Positions 8,136 to 16,684 of a stretch of DNA of 64,000 bases are shown here, in pieces (the first letter of the stretch is position 1; each line of letters begins with the position of its first letter). This DNA comes from Bacillota bacterium (GTDB taxonomy: Bacteria; Bacillota; UBA4882; UBA10575). The notes below the pieces were generated by a model, which was not told the origin of the DNA, made no database searches, and saw only the letters and a list, made by a program, of their open reading frames with translations. The stretch covers positions 50,043 through 114,042 of the forward strand of contig DUOH01000049.1 of NCBI GenBank assembly GCA_012838955.1, in the 5' to 3' direction. The translations under genes were made by a program, and so were the position numbers.

Positions 8136-8516
8136 ATGTACCGGAAGAGACTGGGCGATTACGGAGAGTACTTGGCCAGGACAATCTTGGAGCAGAAGGG
8201 CTACCGGATCATCGACGTCAAGTACCATACCAGGTACGGGGAGGTTGACTTGATTGCCAGAGAAGGAAAGTACCTTGTTTTTGTGGAGGTTAAGACCAGA
8301 ATCGGGCGGAGGTTCGGTTCCGGACTGACCGCGGTGACCAAGGCCAAAAAACAAAGGCTAATCCAGTCGGCGTACTGTTATTTAAGGGGGAAGGGCCTTT
8401 CTAATCAGGCTTGCCGTTTCGATCTATTGTCCCTAACTCTTGACCGCCAGGGGAGACTGGAGGCTTGTGATCTGGTGGTCAACGCTATAGAAGTCGAAGG
8501 GGGTAATTACTACTGA
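8136..8516 (+). CDS. yraN: YraN family (UPF0102) endonuclease-like protein
   Basis: 126 residues. The restriction-endonuclease-like fold motif is clear: GEVDLIAREG (about 38-47) and VFVEVKTR (about 51-58), giving the D-(E)xK nuclease core, with conserved YRIIDVKY upstream. Family function is not established; it commonly sits between rnhB and comM, as here once the xylanase island is removed. The TGA stop overlaps the comM ATG (TGATG), implying translational coupling. Confidence 0.9.
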   Translation: MYRKRLGDYGEYLARTILEQKGYRIIDVKYHTRYGEVDLIAREGKYLVFVEVKTRIGRRFGSGLTAVTKAKKQRLIQSAYCYLRGKGLSNQACRFDLLSLTLDRQGRLEACDLVVNAIEVEGGNYY

Positions 8517-10030
8517 TGTTGGCCAAAACACTAAGCGGCACGGTATTGGGGATTAACGGGCAAATCGTTGAGGTTGAAGTCGATTTGTCGAACGGGCTAC
8601 CCTCCTTTGACTTGGTGGGTTTGGCTGATACCGCAGTGAAGGAATCCAAAGAGCGGGTCAGGGCGGCCATTAAGAACACGGGATATGAGTTTCCCATTCA
8701 AAGAATCATCGTCAACCTTGCCCCGGCTGACTTGAAAAAAGAAGGGAGTAGTTTTGATCTACCAATCGCTCTAGGCATCTTGTCTGCACAGGGTCTGATC
8801 TTTACCCCTAAATTAGCGACCGGTATGATCCTGGGCGAATTAGCGTTAGACGGTTCAATCAGGCCCATTCGCGGAGCATTACCAATGGTCATCGCCGCCC
8901 AGAAAGAAGGGTTGGGCTTTGTGATCCTGCCGTTGAGCAATTATGCGGAGACCAGGGTGGTCAAGGGAATTGAGATTATCCCTGTTGATCACCTCCGAAC
9001 GGCGGTGGATTTTTTGGTTACCGGATCGCTTCCGCTGGTCACTTCCTCCCCACCGGCGCAGGAAACCGGGGGTTATAACCACGATTATCTGGACGTGAAG
9101 GGGCAGGAAACCGCCAAACGCGCGCTGGAAATTGCGGCTGCCGGCGGTCATAATCTGCTAATGGTCGGTCCGCCGGGTTCGGGCAAGACGATGCTGGCCA
9201 GAAGGCTCCCGTCCATCCTACCGGATCTCACCTCGGAAGAAGCGCTTGAGCTAACCAAGATCTATAGCATTGCCGGGTTACTGACACCCGGAATGTCTCT
9301 GGTCACCAAGCGCCCGTTTCGTAGTCCGCATCATACCATTAGTAAAGTAGGGATGATTGGCGGGGGACGATATCCCCGGCCGGGAGAAGTAACCTTAGCC
9401 CATCACGGGGTGCTCTTCCTGGACGAGTTGCCCGAGTTTCCCAAGGATGTTTTGGAGGCTCTTCGGCAACCTTTAGAAGATAGGGTGGTCACAGTTACCC
9501 GTTCCATGCTTTCCCTGACCTATCCGGCCGGGTTTATGCTGCTCTGTTCGATGAACCCCTGTCCGTGCGGTTATCTGCATGACGACAGGCAGCCGTGTTC
9601 CTGCACGCCCAGGCAGATTCAGCGGTACCGCTCCCGGCTTTCCGGTCCCTTTCTTGACCGAATTGACTTCCTCCTTGAGGTGCAGCGCTTAAGTGAAGAG
9701 GAGATGTTGGGGATGAAGACCGGCGAGTCTTCCCGGACGATCCGCGAAAGGGTAATTAAAGCCAGAAAAATACAGGCAGACAGGTTTCAGGGGAGGCCAA
9801 TTCATGCTAATGCTCAGATGGGAGAGGGGGAGTTGAAACTCTTTTGTGAGCTTTCCGGTGAGAGCAGACGCTTATTAGTGGCGGCAATCCGGACTTATAA
9901 TATTTCCGCGCGTGGGTATAGCAGGTTGTTGAAGGTGGCCAGAACCATCGCGGACCTTCAGGGAGAAGAGAAGATCAACGCGACGAGTCTGGCAGAGGCT
10001 ATTCAGTATAAGGGCTTGGAAGGAATTTAA
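8516..10030 (+). CDS. comM: ComM/YifB family AAA+ ATPase (Mg-chelatase-like)
   Basis: 504 residues. N-terminal Lon-protease-like fold domain (1-170), then an MCM/Mg-chelatase AAA+ core: Walker A GPPGSGKT at 218-225, HHTISKVGMIGGG, Walker B GVLFLDE at 298-304, a Cys-rich insertion (NPCPCGYLHDD), and a C-terminal helical lid. ComM homologues are helicases that promote branch migration of incoming DNA during natural transformation; that role is established in Gammaproteobacteria and inferred here. A decayed copy of part of this gene (from about 9735-9813) lies at 12926-12994. Confidence 0.93.
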   Translation: MLAKTLSGTVLGINGQIVEVEVDLSNGLPSFDLVGLADTAVKESKERVRAAIKNTGYEFPIQRIIVNLAPADLKKEGSSFDLPIALGILSAQGLIFTPKLATGMILGELALDGSIRPIRGALPMVIAAQKEGLGFVILPLSNYAETRVVKGIEIIPVDHLRTAVDFLVTGSLPLVTSSPPAQETGGYNHDYLDVKGQETAKRALEIAAAGGHNLLMVGPPGSGKTMLARRLPSILPDLTSEEALELTKIYSIAGLLTPGMSLVTKRPFRSPHHTISKVGMIGGGRYPRPGEVTLAHHGVLFLDELPEFPKDVLEALRQPLEDRVVTVTRSMLSLTYPAGFMLLCSMNPCPCGYLHDDRQPCSCTPRQIQRYRSRLSGPFLDRIDFLLEVQRLSEEEMLGMKTGESSRTIRERVIKARKIQADRFQGRPIHANAQMGEGELKLFCELSGESRRLLVAAIRTYNISARGYSRLLKVARTIADLQGEEKINATSLAEAIQYKGLEGI

Positions 10031-10099
10031 CGGTAAAAATGAGTTGGAGCCTGTCAAGAATTTTCTGCTTTTAGCAATTGTGGCTTACTGTAAATAGAG

Positions 10100-10235
10100 T
10101 CACTTTATCCGGGAAGAAAATAGAGAGTTGAGGATGTGGTTTTCTATTTATCCTGCCCATATTAGCTCTTCCGAAAAGAGCTAAACCAGTAAGGAAAGTT
10201 CGAGGTTAATAGCTGACTATTAGGTTATTGGCGTA
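10100..10235 (+). other. Structured intergenic RNA candidate between comM and the SOS operon
   Basis: No gene. Contains a perfect 9-bp hairpin (TTAGCTCTT / AAGAGCTAA, 10162-10184), an AAATAGA/TCTATTT pairing and AGGAT/ATCCT upstream, and ends in the terminator at 10236-10270. It could be the comM 3' untranslated region or an independent small RNA; I recognise no known family. Confidence 0.3.
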
Positions 10236-10270
10236 AGCCCTGTTCCTCATAGATGAGGGGCTGGGTTTTT
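10236..10270 (+). terminator. Rho-independent terminator
   Basis: AGCC plus CCTCAT pair with ATGAGG plus GGCT around a short loop, followed by GGGTTTTT. Confidence 0.6.
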
Positions 10271-10297
10271 CTGTGTTTTACTGACAAATATTTCTGG

Positions 10298-10327
10298 TTG
10301 GCAAAACCCATGAAGAGGGTATATAAT
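10298..10327 (+). promoter_or_regulatory. Sigma-A promoter of the SOS operon
   Basis: TTGGCA, 18-nt spacer, TATAAT, immediately upstream of a LexA box that would cover the transcription start. Confidence 0.8.
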
Positions 10328-10332
10328 TTAAT

Positions 10333-10346
10333 CGAACATATGTTTG
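10333..10346 (+). promoter_or_regulatory. LexA (DinR) operator
   Basis: CGAACATATGTTTG is a full match to the Gram-positive SOS box CGAACrnryGTTyG. It lies 6 nt after the -10 element, a repressing position, and makes the downstream three genes DNA-damage-inducible. Confidence 0.9.
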
Positions 10347-10361
10347 AGGAGAGCGAACATC

Positions 10362-10787
10362 ATGAGTATTATAATTCATCCTCCCGATCTCAATTCGAAT
10401 CTGCCTTTACCCAATGTCGGAAATCAAATAGTAGCTGGCTTTCCATCGCCAGCAGAAGACTATGTGGAGGCGATGCTCGATCTGAATCAATTATTGATTA
10501 AAAATCCCAGCGCTACCTTTTACGGCCGAGTGAAGGGAACTTCGATGAAAGACGCTGGGGTTGACGATGGCGATCTTCTTGTGATCGATAAGTCGCTGAC
10601 TTATCGAAACAACGCTTTGGCGGTTTGCTTTCTGAACGGCGAATTCACTTTAAAACGGATTAAAAAAGAAGGGGATACGTTGCTCCTGATGCCCGCTAAT
10701 CCTGACTTTCAGCCAATCCTGGTCAAGGAAGACGCCGACTTTGCCGTTTGGGGAATCGTTACTTATATCATTAAGAAGGCCTACTAA
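10362..10787 (+). CDS. umuD: UmuD-like S24 auto-processing protein (translesion polymerase accessory)
   Basis: 141 residues from ATG 10362 (GAGGAG upstream; a longer TTG 10344 start lies inside the LexA box). The S24 peptidase dyad is visible as S61 (VKGTSMKDAGVDDGD) and K98 (EFTLKRIKKEG); the expected self-cleavage site is A25-G26 in IVAGFPSP. There is no DNA-binding domain, so it is UmuD rather than LexA. RecA-stimulated self-cleavage would activate the polymerase encoded directly downstream (stop TAA abuts the next ATG). Confidence 0.9.
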   Translation: MSIIIHPPDLNSNLPLPNVGNQIVAGFPSPAEDYVEAMLDLNQLLIKNPSATFYGRVKGTSMKDAGVDDGDLLVIDKSLTYRNNALAVCFLNGEFTLKRIKKEGDTLLLMPANPDFQPILVKEDADFAVWGIVTYIIKKAY

Positions 10788-12053
10788 ATGTTTGCTTTAG
10801 TTGATTGTAATAATTTTTACGTTTCTTGCGAGCGGGTCTTCCGGCCCGATCTTAACGATCGACCAGTAGTGGTTCTCAGCAACAATGACGGGTGTATCAT
10901 CGCCCGCTCTAATGAGGCTAAAGCTTTGGGGATCAAAATGGGCGAACCAGCATTTAAAATCGCTGATTTTCTTCGTCAAAACAGGGTAGCAGTTTTCTCT
11001 TCTAATTACGCACTCTACGGCGATTTATCCCATCGGGTCATGAGTACGCTAGGTCGGTTCACACCGGAGCTGGAGGTTTATTCTATCGATGAAGCGTTTT
11101 TGAATTTAGCCGGTTTGTCCGTTCGCTTGGAGGAATACGCCTGGAAAATTCGCGCGACCGTTTTGAAGAATATCGGGATTCCGGTTAGTGTGGGGGTCGG
11201 CCCGACCAAGGTATTGGCGAAAGTAGCCAACCATTATGCTAAAAAGGTTCCGGAAAACCAGGGAATCTATGTTCTGGACAGTCCTGCCAAAATCGATGAA
11301 GCTCTTAAGTTCTTTGCCATTGATGAAGTCTGGGGAATCGGCCGGCAATACTCGAGACTGTTAAAATCCCGAGGGGTAGAAACTGCTTGGGACTTCATCC
11401 AACTTCAGGATGGATGGGTCAAAAAAAGAATGACCGTTGTCGGGCTTCGAGTAAAGAAAGAATTGGAAGGAGTTTCTTGCTTGGAGATGAAATTAGTACC
11501 ATCAGCCAAGAAAGCGATCTGTACTTCCCGTTCCTTCGGAGAGTCCCAAACCGAGTTGGAGCCGCTCCGGGAAGCCGTTGCCACCTATGCGACCCGATGT
11601 GCGGAAAAACTGCGGCGCCAACATTCCTACGCCGGGATGTTGATGGTTTTCATCCATACCAACGGCTTTAAGAGGAATGAACCCCAATATGAACGCAACT
11701 TCGTCTGCAAGCTGCCGACGCCGACCAATAGTACTATGGAACTGATCCGCTATGCTCTATTCGCCCTGGAGGCCATCTACCGCAAAGGGTACCGTTATAA
11801 AAAAGCCGGGGTATTGGCCTTGGATATCGTGTCGGAAAACCAAGTCCAGGGCGCTTTATTTGATCGGGTCGACCGCGCTAAACATACCGCCGTCATGAAG
11901 ACGCTGGATGCGATCAATTCCAAATATGGGAGGGATACTTTAAAGATAGCGGCCCAAGGTATTGGTGAAAATAAAAAATGGAAACTACGGCAGGAAAAAC
12001 TGTCACCGAGTTATACGACCAAGTGGGATGATATTATAACAGTTAGGGTGTAA
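10788..12053 (+). CDS. umuC: UmuC-like Y-family DNA polymerase (Pol V catalytic subunit)
   Basis: 421 residues. Y-family palm motifs: [14 protein letters not shown] at the N terminus (first catalytic Asp, steric-gate region) and [10 protein letters not shown] (catalytic Asp-Glu), then the helix-hairpin-helix thumb ([16 protein letters not shown]) and a little-finger domain. Length and the UmuC-type C terminus, plus the abutting umuD, favour Pol V over DinB/Pol IV. It copies past DNA lesions with reduced fidelity under SOS control. Contacts to the beta clamp are expected but I did not identify the motif with certainty. Confidence 0.93.
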   Translation: MFALVDCNNFYVSCERVFRPDLNDRPVVVLSNNDGCIIARSNEAKALGIKMGEPAFKIADFLRQNRVAVFSSNYALYGDLSHRVMSTLGRFTPELEVYSIDEAFLNLAGLSVRLEEYAWKIRATVLKNIGIPVSVGVGPTKVLAKVANHYAKKVPENQGIYVLDSPAKIDEALKFFAIDEVWGIGRQYSRLLKSRGVETAWDFIQLQDGWVKKRMTVVGLRVKKELEGVSCLEMKLVPSAKKAICTSRSFGESQTELEPLREAVATYATRCAEKLRRQHSYAGMLMVFIHTNGFKRNEPQYERNFVCKLPTPTNSTMELIRYALFALEAIYRKGYRYKKAGVLALDIVSENQVQGALFDRVDRAKHTAVMKTLDAINSKYGRDTLKIAAQGIGENKKWKLRQEKLSPSYTTKWDDIITVRV

Positions 12054-12056
12054 ATT

Positions 12057-12791
12057 ATGTGTTTCTTTTACGCGCTAAGCCAGTCAGCACAAGTATTAAA
12101 AAATCGATATGGATTGAAACTCGATTTTGATTTCGAATTGGAACCGGAGTTAAAGGAAGCCAAGTATTATGTGGCCGGTTTCGATTTCCCTAAAATGCCG
12201 GTGATTACAGACCAACATCCGGATCGGCTCCAAGGCTTTACCTGGGGGCTCGTTCCAAGCTGGGTAAGATCGGAGAGCCAGGCCAGGGAGATCCGGGCCT
12301 ATACATTGAACGCCCGGAGCGATACGGTGTTTGATAAACCATCGTTTCGTAATGCTATATGGCAACGGCGTTGCTTAGTCCCGGCCGATGGTTTTTACGA
12401 ATGGCGGGAAGTAGATGGAAAGAAGTATCCTTATTATATTTATCTGAAAAGTAAAGAGGTTTTTTCTTTCGCCGGGATCTGGGAGGAATGGATCGACCAC
12501 TCGACGGGGGAGGTTTGGAGGACTTTTTCCATCCTGACTACAGAGGCTAATGCATTAATGGCGCAGATTCATAACACTAAAAAGCGAATGCCGGTGATTT
12601 TATCCAGAGAAGGGGAGACGGAGTGGCTTCGAACTGGGCTGAGCAGGGAGGAGATCATCGCTTTGACAAAACCTTTGGATGACACTTTAATGAGCGCTCA
12701 TCCCATCAGTAGGCTAATTACTTCGCGCAGTTCCAACCGGAATGTTGCTGTAATCCAAGAAGTATATAATTATCCTGATCTAGTTGATTAA
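12057..12791 (+). CDS. SOS response-associated peptidase (SRAP; YedK/HMCES family)
   Basis: 244 residues. Family members use Cys2 to form a covalent thiazolidine with abasic sites in single-stranded DNA, shielding them. Seen: MCFFY at the N terminus (Cys2), LNARSDT, DGFYEWR with the conserved Glu, and IHNTKKRMPVIL with the conserved His. The family more often begins MCGR; MCFF keeps the catalytic Cys. Third gene of the LexA operon, 3 nt after the polymerase stop, a direct functional link between abasic-site protection and translesion synthesis. Confidence 0.93.
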   Translation: MCFFYALSQSAQVLKNRYGLKLDFDFELEPELKEAKYYVAGFDFPKMPVITDQHPDRLQGFTWGLVPSWVRSESQAREIRAYTLNARSDTVFDKPSFRNAIWQRRCLVPADGFYEWREVDGKKYPYYIYLKSKEVFSFAGIWEEWIDHSTGEVWRTFSILTTEANALMAQIHNTKKRMPVILSREGETEWLRTGLSREEIIALTKPLDDTLMSAHPISRLITSRSSNRNVAVIQEVYNYPDLVD

Positions 12792-12837
12792 AAAGAACCA
12801 TGTTTCAGTGTTTCGGTCTAGCCACCTATGTAATTAT

Positions 12838-12863
12838 TTAAACCGGGGATAAACCCCGGTTTT
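12838..12863 (+). terminator. Rho-independent terminator of the SOS operon
   Basis: AAACCGGGG / CCCCGGTTTT with a 4-5 nt loop, followed by TTTTC. Confidence 0.85.
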
Positions 12864-12919
12864 CTTACTTTGCGTAACAGGTGAGAACCGATCAATTGAA
12901 GATGTCAAGGAAGTCTTTG

Positions 12920-12996
12920 CGTGCCCGGACGATGGGTAATAAGCTAGAAAAATACAGGCAGACAGATTTCAGGGGAGGCCGATTCATGCTAATGCA
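12920..12996 (+). pseudogene. Decayed fragment of a second comM copy
   Basis: Positions 12943-12994 match comM 9761-9812 with three mismatches by eye (TAGAAAAATACAGGCAGACA is part of the shared block). A shorter match CCCGGACGAT (12924-12933) corresponds to comM 9732-9741, with a deletion between. Frames are broken. It flanks the SOS operon on the side opposite the intact comM. Confidence 0.75.
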
Positions 12997-13027
12997 GAAC
13001 TTCTCTGTTTATGCTTTTATCATATAA

Positions 13028-14173
13028 TTAGCTTAACTTTTTCCGTCGACTGGTCGATAATGTTTTATGAGCCTCTTTCAGCTGGGACCTGATCTTAATT
13101 TCCTGTGGACATTTTTTCTCACAGAGGCCGCAATCATAGCATGCCAAGGCATTTTTCCCGGGAATCCACGGGTTAACCTCTAACTCTCTATATGCCTCTT
13201 GCACGAATTCTTCCAGCTCATAGACGCGAAGATATTTATAGAGTTTAAATATGTAAGGAATGTTGACCTCTCTAGGGCAGGGTAGACAATTTCTACATTC
13301 CGTGCAGTAAAGATCCGCCATTTTTTGGAGTCTATTGATGACCCGCTCAATTTTGATCATGTCACCACCGGAGATAGGGGTGGGGTTACCTGCATAAAAG
13401 ATGTTTTCTTCCAACTTTTCAATACAGGACATCCCCGAAAGCATGCAAGAGACGTCCGGATTGGCCAGTACAAATCTTAATCCCAGCTCAATGTTGTTTC
13501 GAATTTTAATGTCCATTTGTTCTCTGAATTTATCCGGCAACTCAGCCATAGCGCCCCCGCCTAGTGGATTGGTGACAATGACGCCTAAACCGTTTTTTGC
13601 CGCATATTCCATGGCTTCTTCATTTAGCCGGTCCAACATATTATAAGAGCAGAGCACTGCAGAGAAGATACCCATATTAACCAGTTGTTTTATGTCATCC
13701 GGCGTTCCGTTGGCGTAAAAAGAGATAAACCGAATCAACCCTTCTTCTTTAGCTTTTTGCGCTTCTTCCAGCCAACCCGTTTTTTCTTCTATCTCTTGCA
13801 CACTTTGGTAGTTGACACCGTCTAGATGATAAATGTCTATATGGTCCAGGCTCATCCGGTGCAACTGTTCCTTCAGGTACTTTGTAAAATCACCTGGTTT
13901 CTTAATGAGATGGCTTGGCGATTTACTGGAGAGGTATACTTCATGGCGCCAACCTCTGAGGGCATGTCCGACGATTTTTTCGCCGTCCATCCCACAATAG
14001 TTATAGCCGGTATCTATAATATTAATCCCAAGTTCAAAAGCATGACGAATCAGTTTAATGGATAAATCCGGATCAACGCGGTGTTTTACATTTTTATGTT
14101 CCGGTAACCGGAGAGTGCCGAAGCCTAGCACGGACAGGTTAATTCCTGTTTTACCTAAGGGGCGGTAGAGCAT
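13028..14173 (-). CDS. Aldo/keto reductase with C-terminal 2[4Fe-4S] ferredoxin-like domain
   Basis: 381 residues, RBS AGGAAGTG before the ATG. An AKR (beta/alpha)8 barrel (1-285) carries the likely tetrad D54, Y59, K84 and H116. The C-terminal domain has two cysteine clusters, C290-x2-C-x2-C-x2-C followed by Pro, and C345-x2-C-x2-C-x3-C followed by Pro, typical of two [4Fe-4S] clusters. The family (common in anaerobic Firmicutes) is thought to couple a carbonyl substrate to ferredoxin or NAD(P)H; substrate unknown. Monocistronic, on the opposite strand to its neighbours, with AT-rich DNA upstream. Confidence 0.9.
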   Translation of the reverse strand: MLYRPLGKTGINLSVLGFGTLRLPEHKNVKHRVDPDLSIKLIRHAFELGINIIDTGYNYCGMDGEKIVGHALRGWRHEVYLSSKSPSHLIKKPGDFTKYLKEQLHRMSLDHIDIYHLDGVNYQSVQEIEEKTGWLEEAQKAKEEGLIRFISFYANGTPDDIKQLVNMGIFSAVLCSYNMLDRLNEEAMEYAAKNGLGVIVTNPLGGGAMAELPDKFREQMDIKIRNNIELGLRFVLANPDVSCMLSGMSCIEKLEENIFYAGNPTPISGGDMIKIERVINRLQKMADLYCTECRNCLPCPREVNIPYIFKLYKYLRVYELEEFVQEAYRELEVNPWIPGKNALACYDCGLCEKKCPQEIKIRSQLKEAHKTLSTSRRKKLS

Positions 14174-14531
14174 GGTATCACTTCCTTTGAAATTCTATAA
14201 TGATCTTTATTAATATAAATATATATTTACTTAATATATTGAATAAAGTATGGTAACATAAATAGGGAAAGGATTAGACGATGATATGCGGTCTGTTAGG
14301 CAAGAAGAATAAAAAAAACCTATCTATAGATTAATTAACCAAATTTACTTAAATTCCTGCAAATTCATGTAAGATTTGGCGAGGAGATCTGCAAAGTACT
14401 GAAGTAAAATATTTGCACATCTTAGAAAATCATAAGAGTAGATCGGCACATCCCCAGGGGTAATATGATATAAAACCGCATCAGCCAGATGATTGCCGGT
14501 ATTTGTGAGATCTTTCAGGAAGGTTGTGGCA
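14174..14531. other. AT-rich divergent intergenic region
   Basis: Contains the divergent control region of the aldo/keto reductase (-) and the protease-like gene (+). The segment 14200-14260 is very AT-rich with an imperfect AATATA/TATATT dyad, but no convincing -35/-10 pair. A minus-strand frame at 14345-14605 overlaps the next gene and is not convincing. Confidence 0.4.
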
Positions 14532-15413
14532 ATGATGAAGGCAAAAAACGGTCTGATTCTTCTCGTAATAATAGCAAGCATAGCGATGATGAGCTTTAGA
14601 TGCAACGTTCAGCATGATATTGCCTCCTTTACTTATAAAGGTGTTGTGGTTGAGGGCTATGATCCGGCGATTCACGCCCCCTCTCCAGAGTTTGCAAGCA
14701 GTGTGGAGCAGAAAAAAGTCTTATTGAACCGCGCTGAGGTGAAGATGCTCAAAAAGAGTATTCGCTTGTTTGTTGATCATGATTTAGGCCATCTCCTGAG
14801 ACTAACCAATAAATTCGTGATTGTGAATTGTCCTTATTCTTTTGCCGATAAGCCGCAATCCACCATCTATCTTGACCGGGAAAAGATTAAACCCCATATT
14901 ACACTGGGCAACGATTGGGATTATAAACTGATGCAATTTGGTTTTCACCCGGATTACCACATCAAAGGAGATCCGGAGTTTTCCAACTTGTTCCGGATCA
15001 TGCTTCATGAGTTGGGACACTTGGTTGAATATAAAAAACTGCAGTTTAGTTGGAGAGGACAGTTTGTGGCTAATGAACTGAACCGTGATTTCGTCCAAAT
15101 CTCCTGGGATGAGCGGCAGAATTGGAAAGACCGGGAGTCAATCCTGGAAAGAGTGCATAACATTACGAACGAAGAAGAATTATTGGACTTCTTTCGTTGG
15201 TTTAAGGAAGAATCCTCTTTTTTCAGTATCTATAGCGGTACAGGGATGAATGAGGATTTTGCCGAGGCCTTCCTGTATTATTACTTAAGAAAGCATTTCG
15301 ATTTCTCCTTGGATTTAGTCTATAAAGACCAGGTAGTCATGGAAGATTTACAAAAAATCAATTATAGCCGGGAAAAGAAGTTAAGATTCATTGAAGCTGT
15401 GATGGAAGAGTGA
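14532..15413 (+). CDS. Membrane-anchored HExxH protein, probable zinc metallopeptidase of unknown family
   Basis: 293 residues from ATG 14532 (AGGAAGG, 14517-14523); a start at 14493 has no RBS. A single N-terminal hydrophobic segment (8-22) suggests a signal peptide or anchor; the Cys after it is preceded by Arg, so it is not a good lipobox. HELGH at 159-163 and EDFAEAF at 241-247, with E245 as the possible third zinc ligand, give a gluzincin-like arrangement reminiscent of anthrax-lethal-factor-like (ATLF) proteases. I do not recognise the family. No inhibitor or substrate gene is evident nearby. Confidence 0.7.
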   Translation: MMKAKNGLILLVIIASIAMMSFRCNVQHDIASFTYKGVVVEGYDPAIHAPSPEFASSVEQKKVLLNRAEVKMLKKSIRLFVDHDLGHLLRLTNKFVIVNCPYSFADKPQSTIYLDREKIKPHITLGNDWDYKLMQFGFHPDYHIKGDPEFSNLFRIMLHELGHLVEYKKLQFSWRGQFVANELNRDFVQISWDERQNWKDRESILERVHNITNEEELLDFFRWFKEESSFFSIYSGTGMNEDFAEAFLYYYLRKHFDFSLDLVYKDQVVMEDLQKINYSREKKLRFIEAVMEE

Positions 15414-15489
15414 TTCCCTGGGACCGATGAGGCTATTTCTTAGTGTAAGGTATATTTCAGCCGGTCAAGAAAAATTTTTGCCTTTGTGA

Positions 15490-15520
15490 GCAGGAAATAA
15501 GGGATCTTCGTGTAAATCAC
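15490..15520 (+). promoter_or_regulatory. Sigma-H-like promoter, copy 3
   Basis: AGGAAAT (15492-15498), 15 nt, AAAT (15514-15517; consensus GAAT). Same spacing as the copies at 5721 and 8071, but weaker at -10. It precedes the TRAP binding-protein gene. Confidence 0.3.
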
Positions 15521-15570
15521 AGATATAGTAATAAAGTGCGCCAGGGATGATGCGATGGGAGGATGAAAGG

Positions 15571-16611
15571 GTGCAAAAATTTTTGCGTAGAACAATAGTG
15601 ATCGCCTTGCTTTTCATGATATTTACTCATTTTACTTATTCCGCCCCAGCTTCGTTACGACTTAAGGTTGCTACCGCCTGTGATGCTGAATCGGTGGTGG
15701 CAAAAGGACTATACCGTTTCCAACAAATGGTGGAAAGGAAGACCGGGGGGCAGATTGTAGTTGATGTCTATACCAACGGAGTTTTCGGTGATGAGCAACA
15801 GTTGGCCGCAGGTCTACAAATGGGGACGGTTGATGCGATTATTACTTCATCCTATAAATATGCTGCTTTTATTCAGGAGATGGAGTTATTGAACTTGCCT
15901 TTTTTGTTCACCGGGGAAGAACATTGGCGAAGAGTTATGTTCGGACCGGTTGGAGAGAAATTTGCCGACTATGCCTATGAAAGGCGCGGCGATCTGCTCC
16001 TCGGCTTTATGACCAGCGGTCCGCGAAATATCTTCAGCCGGAAGGAGATCATAGGCTGGTCCGGGCTGAAAGAGTTAAAAATCAGAGTATCGACTGTCCC
16101 ATCGGAGCTAGCGGTCTGGAGGGCGTTGGGGGTAAAACCACGCGCTGTCGCCAGATATGATTTGACCGCCGCCCTGCAAACCGGGTTGGTGGACGCTGCG
16201 GAGAATGATTTTATCACCATAAAGCAGATGAAGTTTTATGAGCCTCCCAGCCAATACATTCTCCGGACCGAGCACCAGATCACGCCGCTCCTCTTTCTTT
16301 TAGGAAATTCAGCCTATCAAAAGATACCGGAGAAACTAAGGACCAAGGTGGTTGCTTGCGGTGCGGAAGCTGCTTCGTGGCAAGTAGACGAGAGCTTCGC
16401 CGAGAATAAGAAGGTCGAAAGAGAACTGGTGAAGAATTATTGGATCAGAATAACCGAGCTGACACCCGAAGAAAAAAGGGCTTGGCGCGAGCGGGTGGCC
16501 AAGGCCCACCAAGAAGTGGCGAATGGGTTGGGCTTAAGCGAGCTTCTGAAGGAAATAAACAAGCTGATTCCAGTTGCTGAGAAGCCGGAGGAGAAGACCA
16601 TAGCCAATTAA
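15571..16611 (+). CDS. TRAP transporter solute-binding protein, DctP family (orphan)
   Basis: 346 residues from GTG 15571, chosen because GGGAGG (15557-15562) lies 8 nt upstream; ATG 15547 is an alternative without a good RBS. Signal peptide (KFLRRTIVIALLF onwards), then a DctP fold: FQQMVERKTGGQIVVDVY, GVFGDEQQLAAGLQMGTVDA, an LPFLF hinge, GPRNIFSRKEI, and RVSTVPSELAVWRALGVKP, where Arg normally contacts a carboxylate ligand. It should bind an organic acid outside the membrane. No DctQ/DctM membrane subunits are nearby, so its permease is elsewhere or it serves as a sensor input. Confidence 0.9.
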   Translation: MQKFLRRTIVIALLFMIFTHFTYSAPASLRLKVATACDAESVVAKGLYRFQQMVERKTGGQIVVDVYTNGVFGDEQQLAAGLQMGTVDAIITSSYKYAAFIQEMELLNLPFLFTGEEHWRRVMFGPVGEKFADYAYERRGDLLLGFMTSGPRNIFSRKEIIGWSGLKELKIRVSTVPSELAVWRALGVKPRAVARYDLTAALQTGLVDAAENDFITIKQMKFYEPPSQYILRTEHQITPLLFLLGNSAYQKIPEKLRTKVVACGAEAASWQVDESFAENKKVERELVKNYWIRITELTPEEKRAWRERVAKAHQEVANGLGLSELLKEINKLIPVAEKPEEKTIAN

Positions 16612-16621
16612 ATTTACGGAA

Positions 16622-16668
16622 TAAAAAAACCCCTGTTTATATAGTCCGTCATAAACAGGGTTTTTTTA
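16622..16668 (+). terminator. Bidirectional terminator between convergent genes
   Basis: AAACCCCTGTTTAT pairs with ATAAACAGGGTTT; an A-run on the left and T-run on the right serve both the TRAP gene (+) and rqcH (-). Confidence 0.88.
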
Positions 16669-16684
16669 TTAATTCTTATTCCCT

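Noticed and set aside
10253..10501. Open frame upstream of and overlapping umuD
   Set aside because: It spans the promoter and LexA box and overlaps umuD in another frame; clearly a shadow.
14345..14605. Minus-strand open frame of 86 codons upstream of and overlapping the protease-like gene
   Set aside because: It overlaps the RBS and start of a better-supported gene on the opposite strand, has no clear RBS and no recognisable motif.
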